Of a DNA stretch of 46,507 bases, positions 25,499 to 35,200 are shown in pieces; position 1 is the stretch's first letter, and every line of letters begins with the position of its first letter. The stretch comes from Clostridium algidicarnis DSM 15099. GTDB taxonomy: Bacteria; Bacillota; Clostridia; Clostridiales; Clostridiaceae. The position numbers and the translations under genes were made by a program. The DNA lies in contig NZ_PTIS01000021.1 in assembly GCF_002934235.1 (NCBI RefSeq), forward strand, positions 1-46,507, written 5' to 3'. The notes under the pieces were generated by a model, which did no database searches, was not told the DNA's origin, and was given only the letters and a program-made list of their open reading frames with translations.

Positions 25499-27564
25499 CA
25501 CACAGCTACAAAAATCTGTTCCTATATACCAAAATGCGAAACGTGGCAGGGCTATCCACCTCCGACGCTCAAAAATCAAGTGATATGTTTCTGAAATGTC
25601 GCTATATGGATGAGCTGACTGGCGGCAAAGGCATTGTTTTTGCCACCGGCACGCCGGTATCCAATTCCATGACCGAGCTTTATACCATGCAGCGATATTT
25701 GCAGTACAGCACTTTACAAAAAAACGGACTTAACCACTTTGATTGTTGGGCAAGCACCTTTGGCGAAACGGTAACGGCAATAGAGCTTGCTCCTGAAGGC
25801 ACCGGATATCGTGCAAGAACACGCTTTTCCAGGTTCTTTAATCTGCCGGAGCTGATAGCGATGTTTAAAGAAGTAGCGGATATTAAAACCGCTGACCAGT
25901 TAGATTTACCGACCCCAAAAGTGATTTATGAAACAGTTGCAGTAAAACCTACGGAGATTCAATCGGATATGGTAAAGGAGCTATCAAAGCGAGCTGCCGA
26001 AGTCCATGCGAATGAAGTTGACCCTTCCATCGACAATATGCTTAAAATTACCTCTGACGGTCGAAAACTTGGGCTAGACCAACGCATTATCAACCCACTC
26101 CTTCCCGATGATAAAGCAAGCAAAGTCAATGCCTGTGTAAATAACATCTACCGCATTTGGCAAGAAGGTTCTGTGGATAAGCTGACACAGCTTGTATTTT
26201 GCGACATCTCTACTCCAAAGGGAAAAATCATGTCACTGGACGAGCGAGCGGCAAAGGCAGGCTCACAAGCCATTAACGGTGTTGAGCTTGCAGCACTTGA
26301 GGACAGTCTTCCGGATAGTGCGACTAAACCTTTTGCTGTTTTTAATGTTTATGATGATATTCGTAACAAACTGGTGGAAATGGGAATGCCCAAACATCAG
26401 GTAGCCTTTATCCATGAGGCAAATACCGAAGTGCGTAAAAAAGAACTATTTGCAAAGGTACGCAGTGGCGATGTTCGTGTATTGCTTGGCAGTACCGCCA
26501 AATGCGGCGCAGGCACGAATATCCAAGACCGCCTTGTAGCTCTCCACGACCTTGACTGCCCGTGGCGTCCGGGGGATTTGACCCAGCGAGCAGGCAGAAT
26601 TGAACGGCAAGGCAACCTAAACGAGGAAGTCGGGATCTATCGCTATGTAACCGAGGCAACCTTTGATGCGTACCTCTGGCAGACTGTAGAAAACAAGCAA
26701 AAATTCATCTCGCAAATTATGACCTCCAAAAGTCCCGTCCGTTCCTGTGAGGATGTAGATGAGGCAGCTCTCTCTTATGCAGAAATTAAGGCGCTTTGTG
26801 CAGGTAACCCCAAAATCAAGGAAAAGATGGATTTAGATATTGATGTATCAAGGCTAAAGTTATTAAAGGCAAACCACCAAAGCAGCCAGTACCGCCTTGA
26901 AGATAATTTACTGAAATACTTTCCTGAGAACATAGAAAGAAATAAAGGCTACATCAAAGGCTTCGAGCAGGATTTACAGATCCTTAAAGCGCATATTCCA
27001 AAAGATGGCGAATTTATGCCAATGGTCATTAAGCGCGATGCCTTAACTGATAAGGACAACGCAGGAGCAGCACTTTTAGAGGCCTGCAAAGAAGTAAAAG
27101 GCAGTGAATCCGTGGAAATCGGCAGCTACCGTGGCTTTTCCATGCATCTATCCTTTGACAGCTTTAACAGGGAGTTTCAACTCTCCCTAAAGGGAGCAAT
27201 GAGCCACCCTGCTAAGCTCGGTATGGATTCTAGGGGTAATCTTATTCGTATAGACAACGTTCTTGCCGCTATGCCTGAACGCTTAAAAGCAGTGACGGAT
27301 CAGCTCGAAAATCTTTACAATCAGCAAGCGGCTGCAAAGGCAGAGCTTGGCAAGCCATTCCCACAAGAACAGGAGCTAAAGGAGAAAACTGTACGGCTCT
27401 CTGCCCTAGATGCAGAGCTTAATATGGACGCTAGCGGTCATGCTCCAACTACTGATGCTCTATGCAAAAAAGACCGCCCCTCGATCTTAGACAGTTTAAA
27501 GCAGTCACCAAAAGCAGGAAAGGAGCAAAAGTTAAAACACGAGAAACAAATGGAGGCACGATAA
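25499..27564 (+). pseudogene. Giant ICE helicase/methylase protein, C-terminal fragment
   Basis: The frame is open from the IS edge: HSYKNLFLYTKMRNVAGL continues to the stop at 27562-27564. Full relatives are 2000 residues or longer, with methylase and SNF2-helicase parts. Remaining here are the second helicase half: FATGTPVSNSMTELYTMQRY, then TAKCGAGTNIQDRLVALHDL and DLTQRAGRIERQGN, plus a C-terminal coiled-coil region. The Walker A part and the DEAH motif (the His next to the edge would be its end) are missing, so the product, if made from ATG 25534, should lack ATPase function. Confidence 0.85.
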
Positions 27565-27899
27565 TGGCAAAACGAGTAAGAAATATTCAACTCCACTTCA
27601 TGGTAACAGAACATGAACGCAGTTTTATAACAGAAAAAATGGAACAGCTCGGCACAAAAAATTTAGGAGCCTATCTTCGCAAGATGGCGGTGGACGGCTA
27701 TGTAATACAGCTTGATTTATCCGATATACGAGAGCTGGTAAGTCTCCTTCGCCGCACCAGTAACAGCTTAAATCAACTCACGAAGCGAGTGCATGAAACA
27801 GGCAATATTTACGCCGATGACATTGAGGAATTAAGAAAAAGCTATGACAAGCTTTGGGAGACGGCAGACGAAATACTCTGCCGTATTTCTGCCATCTAA
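27564..27899 (+). CDS. MobC-like relaxosome accessory protein
   Basis: A 111-residue protein starting MAKRVRNIQLHFMVTEHERS. A ribbon-helix-helix-like N-terminus and the helical SLLRRTSNSLNQLTKRVHET segment match MobC-type proteins, which help the relaxase bind the origin of transfer. ATG 27564 follows GGAGG and overlaps the helicase gene stop. It is the normal upstream partner of the relaxase gene in Tn1549-like elements. Confidence 0.85.
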   Translation: MAKRVRNIQLHFMVTEHERSFITEKMEQLGTKNLGAYLRKMAVDGYVIQLDLSDIRELVSLLRRTSNSLNQLTKRVHETGNIYADDIEELRKSYDKLWETADEILCRISAI

Positions 27900-27966
27900 A
27901 ATCCATATCATAGACAGACAGAAAAAGCTTTGGTACGCTTATCTCATAGAAATGGAGGTCGATTAT

Positions 27967-28251
27967 ATGCGAATACTGCTTAAAATATTGTTGTTTCCCA
28001 TAACACTTATGGTATCTATCATTTTACTTGTATGCCAGTTTGTCTGTGTATTCAGCTCGATGCTGCTTTCGATTTTAGCATTTTTCTTGTTTGCGCTGGG
28101 CTTTGCTGCAATGGTATTCTTGGGAGATACAAATGAAGGATTAACAGCAATGTTCATTGCCTACCTCATCAGTCCCTATGGAATCCCCCTGCTCGCCGCT
28201 TGGCTCCTTGGTACGATGGGCGGAATAAATGAAAGGCTCAAATCTATTTGA
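27967..28251 (+). CDS. CD1845-like ICE membrane protein
   Basis: A 94-residue protein with three hydrophobic stretches (LKILLFPITLMVSIILLVCQ, then SILAFFLFALGFAAMVFLG, and FIAYLISPYGIPLLAAWLLG). I recognise the pattern as the small membrane protein usually encoded between MobC and relaxase in such ICEs. The start at 27967 is chosen because GGAGG lies just before it. Its role in transfer is not known. The relaxase gene, normally next, is pushed about 2 kb away by an inserted antisense gene. Confidence 0.75.
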   Translation: MRILLKILLFPITLMVSIILLVCQFVCVFSSMLLSILAFFLFALGFAAMVFLGDTNEGLTAMFIAYLISPYGIPLLAAWLLGTMGGINERLKSI

Positions 28252-28380
28252 TACTAAGAGGGACAAAAGCATTTTGGTTATTCCTCCCCTAATTGACGCA
28301 AAGCAGGAGTATCCTCATAGAATAAGGGCAACCAAGTCGATTATCTCTGCTCTTATTTTTATACTGATGCTCCTGCTATT
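28252..28380 (+). other. Gene-free ICE segment with imperfect 12-bp inverted repeat
   Basis: AGCAGGAGTATC (28302-28313) and GATGCTCCTGCT (28366-28377) are inverted copies with one mismatch. A frame from 28229 gives a short hydrophobic peptide (MKGSNLFDTKRDKSILV, then SIISALIFILMLLLFYCLCI) that runs antisense into the HEPN-like gene; it may be a broken small membrane gene, or chance. The segment marks the downstream edge of the inserted HEPN-like gene. Confidence 0.35.
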
Positions 28381-30201
28381 TTATTGTCTTTGCATTTTTT
28401 TTATTTGTTGGAGCGCAGCATTCGCTTTTCCCAGTAGGACTCTCACATCTGGGCTTATATCGCATTTGAAAAGTCCGTTTACAACAGCTAAAAACTCCAT
28501 ATCTATTAATTGATAGCCGAAATTTGTTTCAATCCTATTAGTCAATGAGTCTACAACATATTCCCAGAATTCCTTGCTCAGAAAATCTGTCCTTAACTCA
28601 ATTAAATCTGTCTTATCACCTGTTGATTCGAAGATTCTTTCATAGTATGGATTTACAAGCCAATATGCTACTTGAAGTGGACGGTTTTTCTCTATAGAGT
28701 CATAGTCAGATATGATTTTATTTCCAATCATATCATTAAACATTGCACCGAAATGAGGATTTTCCTCCGACTTAATTAACATAGAATAATGTGTCTTATA
28801 TCCTGATATAAAGCAGTGCATTTTATCAGTTTCGCTTTTACGTGATAGCATATGAACTAAGATACTTAGATCGAGTAGCAACTCATGAGCAAATATCTCA
28901 GCTGATATGCTGTTATTGAAAAGAGCCTTATAATTACCATGAGCAATGCGATTGCGAATTAGGTTGTTGAAATAATACATGAAATATTCAACTACTTCAG
29001 GATATGTATCGACTTGTATATCTTGTAAGTGTTGGATTTTTTCTTTAAGAACATCGTTTATATAAATTGCCATATTTGTAAACCGATTAAACGTAGTAGC
29101 ATCTTTCAAAAAATCGCCGAACATTCCTTCGATTTGCAACGGAACAATGTGATTAAATATTATGAAATCATCGGATTGAAACAGCGTTATACTTTTAAGT
29201 AATACTTCTTTTCTTTCTATTAAGCAAACACTTTTTTCAAGTAACTTAGATAATTCATTTATTACATCATGCTCTAGTACAAATTTCCTTAGTGTATTTA
29301 GATATAGTTGGGGATTAGAATTCTTCTGAGTGTGCAATTCATCAATGGAGGGAATTTTATCTTTGGCAAGATTAAGTTCAGCCACTCGATCTTCGTCACT
29401 TTTAGTATATGAATGAAAATGCCAATTCTTGTGTAGGGCATCAATAGCTGTATACAGTTTCACTTTGAAAAACAAGGCATACGGTCTATCTAAATGATCC
29501 TCTGCAATTTCAAGAACCTCTCTATAAAACGAAAATTCAAGGGATGCATTCATTATAGTAATAGTATCTTTTGACAGCTTTAGAGCCAAGCCTTGAAGAA
29601 TATCTTGGACACTTTGTGGTTCTCCTAAATTACAGAAACGGTTCAATTGCCTTTCCATGTGTTGTTTTGAGAACAATATCATTTCCTTCTGTGTTCTCAA
29701 TTCATTGCACTCTCTATGACACTCTTGTAAAAGATTTTCTTCGGTCGCTAGATCCCTAACCAAAGAAAGAGTTGGCTTTTTTGATTCCACAGATGCTATT
29801 CGTCTTTTTATAGATAGCAGTTGGGTATTGATTAAATCAATTTTCACATCGGCTTTATTTAAAACAGTTCCATACAGTTGAATGAATATTTTATCATATT
29901 CTTCCTGAATTATAACAAGTTTATCATTTGGCAAATCTTTAATGCCGATTATTTTGCAAAGGGATATATAAAAATCATCTGGCATACTAATTTCGTTATT
30001 CTTTAGGACAGATTTAATGACTATATTAAGCAGTCTGTCATTTGCGCCATCAACACTACCAACAGCTTTATTGAAATAGAACTCCCCTAATTCCTGCATA
30101 GTAGATTTAGTAAATATTTCGGAATCAATACAGTCATACAAATCAAATTTTATGTATTGATATAGCTCTTGGCATATAGCATTTTCATTTTCTATCAGCA
30201 C
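28381..30201 (-). CDS. Large HEPN-motif protein, possible antiphage RNase
   Basis: A 606-residue soluble protein I do not recognise as a named family. It has a helical N-terminus, a coiled-coil region (about 125-210, LLSIKRRIASVESKKPTLSL and RECNELRTQKEMI) and, near 415-423, LIRNRIAHG, an R-x4-H arrangement as in HEPN ribonucleases of defence systems. GTG 30201 follows AAAGGGG at about seven bases. It lies antisense between two ICE genes that normally adjoin, so it is cargo. The RNase idea rests on one short motif and on its context. Confidence 0.6.
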   Translation of the reverse strand: MLIENENAICQELYQYIKFDLYDCIDSEIFTKSTMQELGEFYFNKAVGSVDGANDRLLNIVIKSVLKNNEISMPDDFYISLCKIIGIKDLPNDKLVIIQEEYDKIFIQLYGTVLNKADVKIDLINTQLLSIKRRIASVESKKPTLSLVRDLATEENLLQECHRECNELRTQKEMILFSKQHMERQLNRFCNLGEPQSVQDILQGLALKLSKDTITIMNASLEFSFYREVLEIAEDHLDRPYALFFKVKLYTAIDALHKNWHFHSYTKSDEDRVAELNLAKDKIPSIDELHTQKNSNPQLYLNTLRKFVLEHDVINELSKLLEKSVCLIERKEVLLKSITLFQSDDFIIFNHIVPLQIEGMFGDFLKDATTFNRFTNMAIYINDVLKEKIQHLQDIQVDTYPEVVEYFMYYFNNLIRNRIAHGNYKALFNNSISAEIFAHELLLDLSILVHMLSRKSETDKMHCFISGYKTHYSMLIKSEENPHFGAMFNDMIGNKIISDYDSIEKNRPLQVAYWLVNPYYERIFESTGDKTDLIELRTDFLSKEFWEYVVDSLTNRIETNFGYQLIDMEFLAVVNGLFKCDISPDVRVLLGKANAALQQIKKMQRQ

Positions 30202-30245
30202 AATAATTCCCCTTTCGTTAAGCTTATATAAGACTATATTATCAT

Positions 30246-30268
30246 AAACTATGTTCCAAATATAGTTT
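30246..30268. promoter_or_regulatory. Inverted repeat in the HEPN / relaxase intergenic region
   Basis: AAACTAT and ATAGTTT are exact inverted arms around nine bases, lying between the divergent HEPN-like and relaxase genes. On the minus strand TTGGAA and nearby TATAGT-like boxes suggest that the HEPN promoter overlaps it, though spacing is poor. It could be a shared operator. Confidence 0.35.
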
Positions 30269-30296
30269 CAAATGTTAATTTCAAGGAGGTGTTATC

Positions 30297-31697
30297 CTGG
30301 CTACCACACGCTTAATTTCCATGCACCAAAACAAAGGCAAATCCATTGCCGATTGCCTTGCTGACCGCACCGATTATGCCAAAAATCCCGACAAAACAAA
30401 CGAGGGTGAACACATCAGCTCTTATGAGTGCGACCCCAAAACCATACAAGGTGAATTTCTCCTTTCAAAGCGGCAGTATTCTGATATTACGGGCAGGCAG
30501 CAAGAGAATGATGTGATCGCCTATCAGATACGCCAGTCCTTTAAGCCGGGAGAAATATCGCCAGAGTTAGCAAACAAAATAGGCTATGAACTTGGCATGA
30601 GTTTTACCAAAGGAAACCATGCATTTATCGTGGCAACTCACATTGATAAGGCTCATATCCACAACCACATTATTTTCAATTCCACCTCCTTGGACTGTAC
30701 AAAAAAGTTCAGGGATTTTTTAGGTTCAGGCAGAGCCGTCCGCAAAATATCTGATCGCCTTTGTCTCGAAAACAGACTGTCTATTATCGAAAATCCAAAG
30801 CGTGGGAAAAGCCATTATGGCAAGTGGTTAGGTGATAAGAAACAACTTTCCCACTCTGAAAGACTGCGTCAGATTATTGACGAAATCCTTGCAAAAAAGC
30901 CTGTGGACTTCACAGTGTTCTTAGAAGAAATAAAACAATCAGGTTATGAAATTAAACAAGGCAGCCATCTGTCCTTCAAGGGAGAGAATCAAAAGAAATT
31001 CATTCGCCTGCGCTCTCTCGGCAATGATTATTCAGAAGAAGAAATCAAGTCGATTATTAGTGGCGAGAAATCTCAAACTAATAAGAAGCGCTCCAGCCAA
31101 AAACCACAGCCTCGTGTTAATTTGCTTGTAGATATACAGGCAAAATTACAAGCCGGCAAAGGTGCAGGCTATGAGCAGTGGGCAAAGATTTTCAACCTCA
31201 AACAAATGGCGCAGACTATCAACTTCTTAACGGGAAATAACCTTCTTGCCTATGAGGATTTAGAGGAAAAATCACAGACTGCCACCAACAATTTCAATCT
31301 GCTTTCTGCGGAAATCAAGACCGCGGAAAAGCGAATGGCAGAAATAGCCATACTCAAAGCTCATATCATAAATTACGCAAAAACCCGTGATGCTTATACT
31401 GACTACCGCAAGGCAGGCTACTCAAAAAAATTCTATGAAGAAAACACTTCCGATCTGCTTTTACACAAGGCAGCAAAAGCGACTTTCGATGAGCTTGGTG
31501 TAAAAAAGCTGCCCACAGTTAAGGCTTTGCAGGCGGAATATGCCGAGCTACTTGCCAACAAGAAAAAAGCCTATGGATCATATCACAATGTAAAAAAAGA
31601 AATGCAGGAAGTGTTGATTGCGAAGGCTAATATTGACCGACTTTTACAAAGCGAAACATCTGAAAAGGAGAAAGAAAAACCTCTGGAACAGAGATAA
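30297..31697 (+). CDS. ICE relaxase (MOBP type)
   Basis: This DNA-nicking enzyme starts conjugative transfer. It has about 466 residues. The N-terminal DYAKNPDKT region likely holds the catalytic Tyr, and HIDKAHIHNHI (about 115-125) is the metal-binding three-His motif. A coiled-coil C-terminus follows. The family usually starts MATTRL; here that frame begins CTG GCT ACC ACA at 30297, eight bases after GGAGGT, so a rare CTG start is likely; the first ATG is at 30321. A putative oriT follows directly. Confidence 0.9.
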   Translation: MATTRLISMHQNKGKSIADCLADRTDYAKNPDKTNEGEHISSYECDPKTIQGEFLLSKRQYSDITGRQQENDVIAYQIRQSFKPGEISPELANKIGYELGMSFTKGNHAFIVATHIDKAHIHNHIIFNSTSLDCTKKFRDFLGSGRAVRKISDRLCLENRLSIIENPKRGKSHYGKWLGDKKQLSHSERLRQIIDEILAKKPVDFTVFLEEIKQSGYEIKQGSHLSFKGENQKKFIRLRSLGNDYSEEEIKSIISGEKSQTNKKRSSQKPQPRVNLLVDIQAKLQAGKGAGYEQWAKIFNLKQMAQTINFLTGNNLLAYEDLEEKSQTATNNFNLLSAEIKTAEKRMAEIAILKAHIINYAKTRDAYTDYRKAGYSKKFYEENTSDLLLHKAAKATFDELGVKKLPTVKALQAEYAELLANKKKAYGSYHNVKKEMQEVLIAKANIDRLLQSETSEKEKEKPLEQR

Positions 31698-31714
31698 CCC
31701 ACCCTATGGTTTTC

Positions 31715-31820
31715 AGCTCCCAAAGGGAGCGTAGCCACACAATTTATTGTGTGTTCAGTGGGGATTGGGGAAACTCCCCAACAAGCAAAATAGCAAGGTG
31801 TGTACCACCTTGCCCTGCTT
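31715..31820 (+). other. Four-hairpin region, candidate origin of transfer (oriT)
   Basis: Four exact inverted repeats occur in ~100 bases: GCTCCC/GGGAGC (31716-31730), CACACAAT/ATTGTGTG (31736-31753), TTGGGG/CCCCAA (31765-31781) and GCAAGGTG/CACCTTGC (31793-31813). The last is followed at once by CCCTGC (31813-31818), similar to the CCTG/C nick core used by P-type relaxases. It lies just downstream of the relaxase gene. The nick site is a prediction. Confidence 0.5.
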
Positions 31821-32035
31821 GCCACGAATGTTTCAAAGAAAACAAACAGTACCCTCTCTCATATTCTTTCGCCATATTCCATCGTTTTTACAAAACAACA
31901 TGCATTTATCTCAAAAACGTATGATTTTCTTTACCTATTTGTTATAAATTCTTGTAAATCTATGATATTTGATCTATAATGTAATGGTTATTACTATACT
32001 TGCAAAGCGAAGTCGGCGATGAATGAGGGATGGAT
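31821..32035 (+). other. Intergenic region before the defence operon
   Basis: No gene is visible in this AT-rich stretch. It contains the defence operon promoter near 31952-31980 and a short GC-containing leader (GCGAAGTCGGCGATG) before the XRE gene. Confidence 0.5.
31952..31980 (+). promoter_or_regulatory. Sigma-A promoter of the defence operon
   Basis: TTGTAA, a 17-base spacer and a perfect TATAAT lie about 55 bases upstream of the XRE regulator. No other good promoter is obvious before the following six genes, so it may drive the whole island. Confidence 0.65.
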
Positions 32036-32260
32036 ATGAATATTAGTTATAAGAAATTATGGATTGAGCTTATTAAGCGAGATATTAAGAAAAGTGATTT
32101 GAGAAAACTAACCGGAATATCGGCAGGGACAATCACAAAGCTGAATAAAAACGAACCTGTTTCTATTGCCGTATTGCTATCAATTTGTGAAGTTTTACAC
32201 TGTGACATCGGTGATATTTGTTCAGCCGTTTCAGGTGGCAGTGTTACAGAAGACAATTGA
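32036..32260 (+). CDS. XRE-family regulator (YozG-like)
   Basis: A 74-residue Cro/CI-type helix-turn-helix protein: LWIELIKRDIKKSDLRKLTG, ISAGTITKLNKNEPVSIAVL, ending with a CEVLHCDIGDIC segment typical of this small family. ATG 32036 has GAGGG eight bases upstream; the ATG at 32030 is too close to it. It is the first gene of the defence operon and probably controls it. Target sites are not known. Confidence 0.9.
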   Translation: MNISYKKLWIELIKRDIKKSDLRKLTGISAGTITKLNKNEPVSIAVLLSICEVLHCDIGDICSAVSGGSVTEDN

Positions 32261-32287
32261 AATATTCAATAAGAACGGAGTAGAGAT

Positions 32288-35200
32288 ATGGGGAACGTAA
32301 TATCTTCAACAGAGCAAATGATTGAAAAAATCAACGATGTCCTTAAAACGAAAAAAAATGCAGTAGTTAATATTGTAAATGACAAACTGACGCTGTCAGT
32401 TTTTGCATTACTTGAGCAAAATCTTAAAAACGTAAAGGAAATAAATTTTGTAATCAGGGACACTAAATTTGTGCCAGAGAAATCTGAAATATCTCATGAG
32501 TTTGAAATGGCTCCTGCCGATATTTTATACAATTCTTATGATATTGTTGAAAAAAATAAATTGAAACATTTTGCAAAAGCAAAAGCAATGCACGATTTTA
32601 TCAAATCTAACGTTAATGTTAAGAGAGCAAACCCTAAAACTAAAATAGGTGGAAATATCATCATCATTGACGATGATTTCATGATACAAGGATCATCCTC
32701 TCTGGAGGTATCTCCAAAGAAAAAGAGCAATGGTTTCAGGAACATAAATTTTGACACAATGCTCAATGGAACAATGGACAAAGACCAAATACTCTCAGCC
32801 CTCAACATATTCAATCAAATCTGGTTTAACGATCAGGTTTCTTCGGACTATAAAGAAGAGTTGTTGCAGAGCTTGTCTTTTGTTTATAAAGAACACTCTC
32901 CTGAGTTTCTGTATTATTTTACCCTCAATGAACTTTTTGGATATCAAATAGACAGCGGTGTAGAAAGATTTGAAAGAGACAGTGAGCGGTTCAAAAAGAC
33001 TGAAATATGGCAATCTCTTTATGATTTTCAAAAGGACTGTGTTGTATCTGCCATTCAAAAACTGCAAAAATACAGAGGCTGCATCATAGCCGATTCTGTT
33101 GGTTTAGGTAAAACCTTTGAAGCCCTCGCTGTTATAAAATACTTTGAAATTAAAATGGACAATGTTCTGGTTCTTACCCCTGCAAAACTGTATGATAATT
33201 GGAACTCTTTCAGAGGTACATACAAGGACAGTTTCCTGAATGAAATTTTTAATTACAGGATCATGTTCCACACAGATTTGTCCCGTTATAAAGGTATGTC
33301 TCAATCGGGACAAGACCTAAAGAGATTTGACTGGGGCAATTATGACCTTGTGGTCATTGATGAATCCCACAATTTTAGAAACAGAAATGATCGCTACGAT
33401 GACAACGACCAATTGATTATGACAAGGTATGCCAGATTGATGCAGGACGTGATTAAAAGAGGCAAAAACAATACCAAAGTACTGCTCCTCTCCGCTACTC
33501 CTGTTAATAACAGTTTAGTAGACCTTAAAAATCAGATTAGCATTATAACGGGGGATAGGGATTTTGCTTTTCAGGATGAGGGAATCTCCAGCGTAGAGAA
33601 CCTTCTTAGAAAGTCCTCTACCATTATAAATCAGTGGGAAACTACCCCCAACCATAACAAAAATGATTTGCTGGATACTCTTCCATCGGAATTCTATAAG
33701 CTGCTTGAGCTTATGACGATTTCCAGAAGCAGAAAGCATATTACCAGCTATTACGGAAACAGCAGTGTCGGGAAATTTCCTCACAAAAATAAGCCTGAAA
33801 CTAGACGTCCTGAAATAGATAGTCAAGAAAAGCTCTTAAAGTTTGCTGACACAAATGAATTGTTAGAGTCGCTTGAATTATCGGTGTACACCCCTACAAA
33901 ATACATTAAAAGCGAATACCAGAAGATATATGCTGAGAAATACAGCTTAAAAGGAAAGCGTGGCGGAAATATGGACTTTCAAACCCAGTCCAAAGGTATG
34001 ATTATCATGCACCGTTTTAACCTCTTTAAGCGCCTTGAAAGCTCGGTCTATTCTTTTGCGGAAACCATCAGAAGATTGATGGAAAAGATAGATAGAACCA
34101 TGGAGGTTCTCAATAAAGGTGGATTTGTCGATGAAGAAACAGGCACACCTGATGAAGAATATGAATACTTAGAAGGCAAATATGAAATCGAAGTTGCCCA
34201 CTTGCGTGTTGCAGATTATCTGTACGATTTAGAGGGCGACAGAATCATTCTCGAAAAAATATACAATGATGCAAAGAGCATTTTAGACGAAAGTAGAGAT
34301 TTAAAAATCCGCACCCTGCAAGATGAAATTATTAAAAAAGTATCTCAAACGCCTTATAACAGCGGCAACAAGAAGATTATCGTATTCACTGCCTTTTCGG
34401 ATACGGCAGACTATATTTATCAGCAGATTGCCTCCGAGCTTAAAAAAGCCCACTTGAATACAGCTTGTGTTACAGGCAAAGGTGTAAAGACAACAAACAA
34501 AAATGTGGATAGTGATTTTAATTCTGTGCTCTGTGCCTTTTCTCCTAAGTCTAAAATGAAAAAAGAGCTTTCAGCGGACAAACAGATTGACATTCTGATT
34601 GGTACAGACTGTATTTCAGAAGGGCAAAACTTGCAGGATTGCGACACGGTTATCAATTTTGATATTCAATGGAATCCCGTTTCGCTAATTCAAAGATTTG
34701 GTCGTATCGACCGTATTGGCAGCACCAATGAATCTATTCAGATGATCAACTTCTTCCCTAACCTTGAGCTTAATGAATATTTAGGCTTAGAGCAGCGAGT
34801 AAAAGGAAAAATGACAACCCTGAACATTGTTTCCACCGGTGATGAGGATTTCTTGTCCCCTGAAATGAACGACTTCAACTTTAGAAAAAGGCAGCTGGAA
34901 CGCTTAAAAGATGAAGTCATTGACATTGAAGATGCCAATGAAAATATCTCACTCACCGATTTAAACATGAACGAATACTTGTATGAATTATCCGATTATG
35001 TGAACAATACTCCGGCAATAAAGGGCGTGCCGAACGGAGTGTATTCTGTTTCTGACGGCGAAAAGCAAGGCGTTTTATTCTGCTTTAAGCACAGCAATTA
35101 TGACGAAAAGCCAATGTCCGACAGCTCACTGTATCCTTATTATTTGCTTTACCTTGATAATAACGGTGAGGTGCTCTATGGAAATGGAAAAGCTCGTGAA

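Noticed and set aside
31715-31820. Reading the hairpin cluster only as a transcription terminator
   Set aside because: None of the four hairpins is followed by a T run, which makes a terminator unlikely compared with an oriT-type region.
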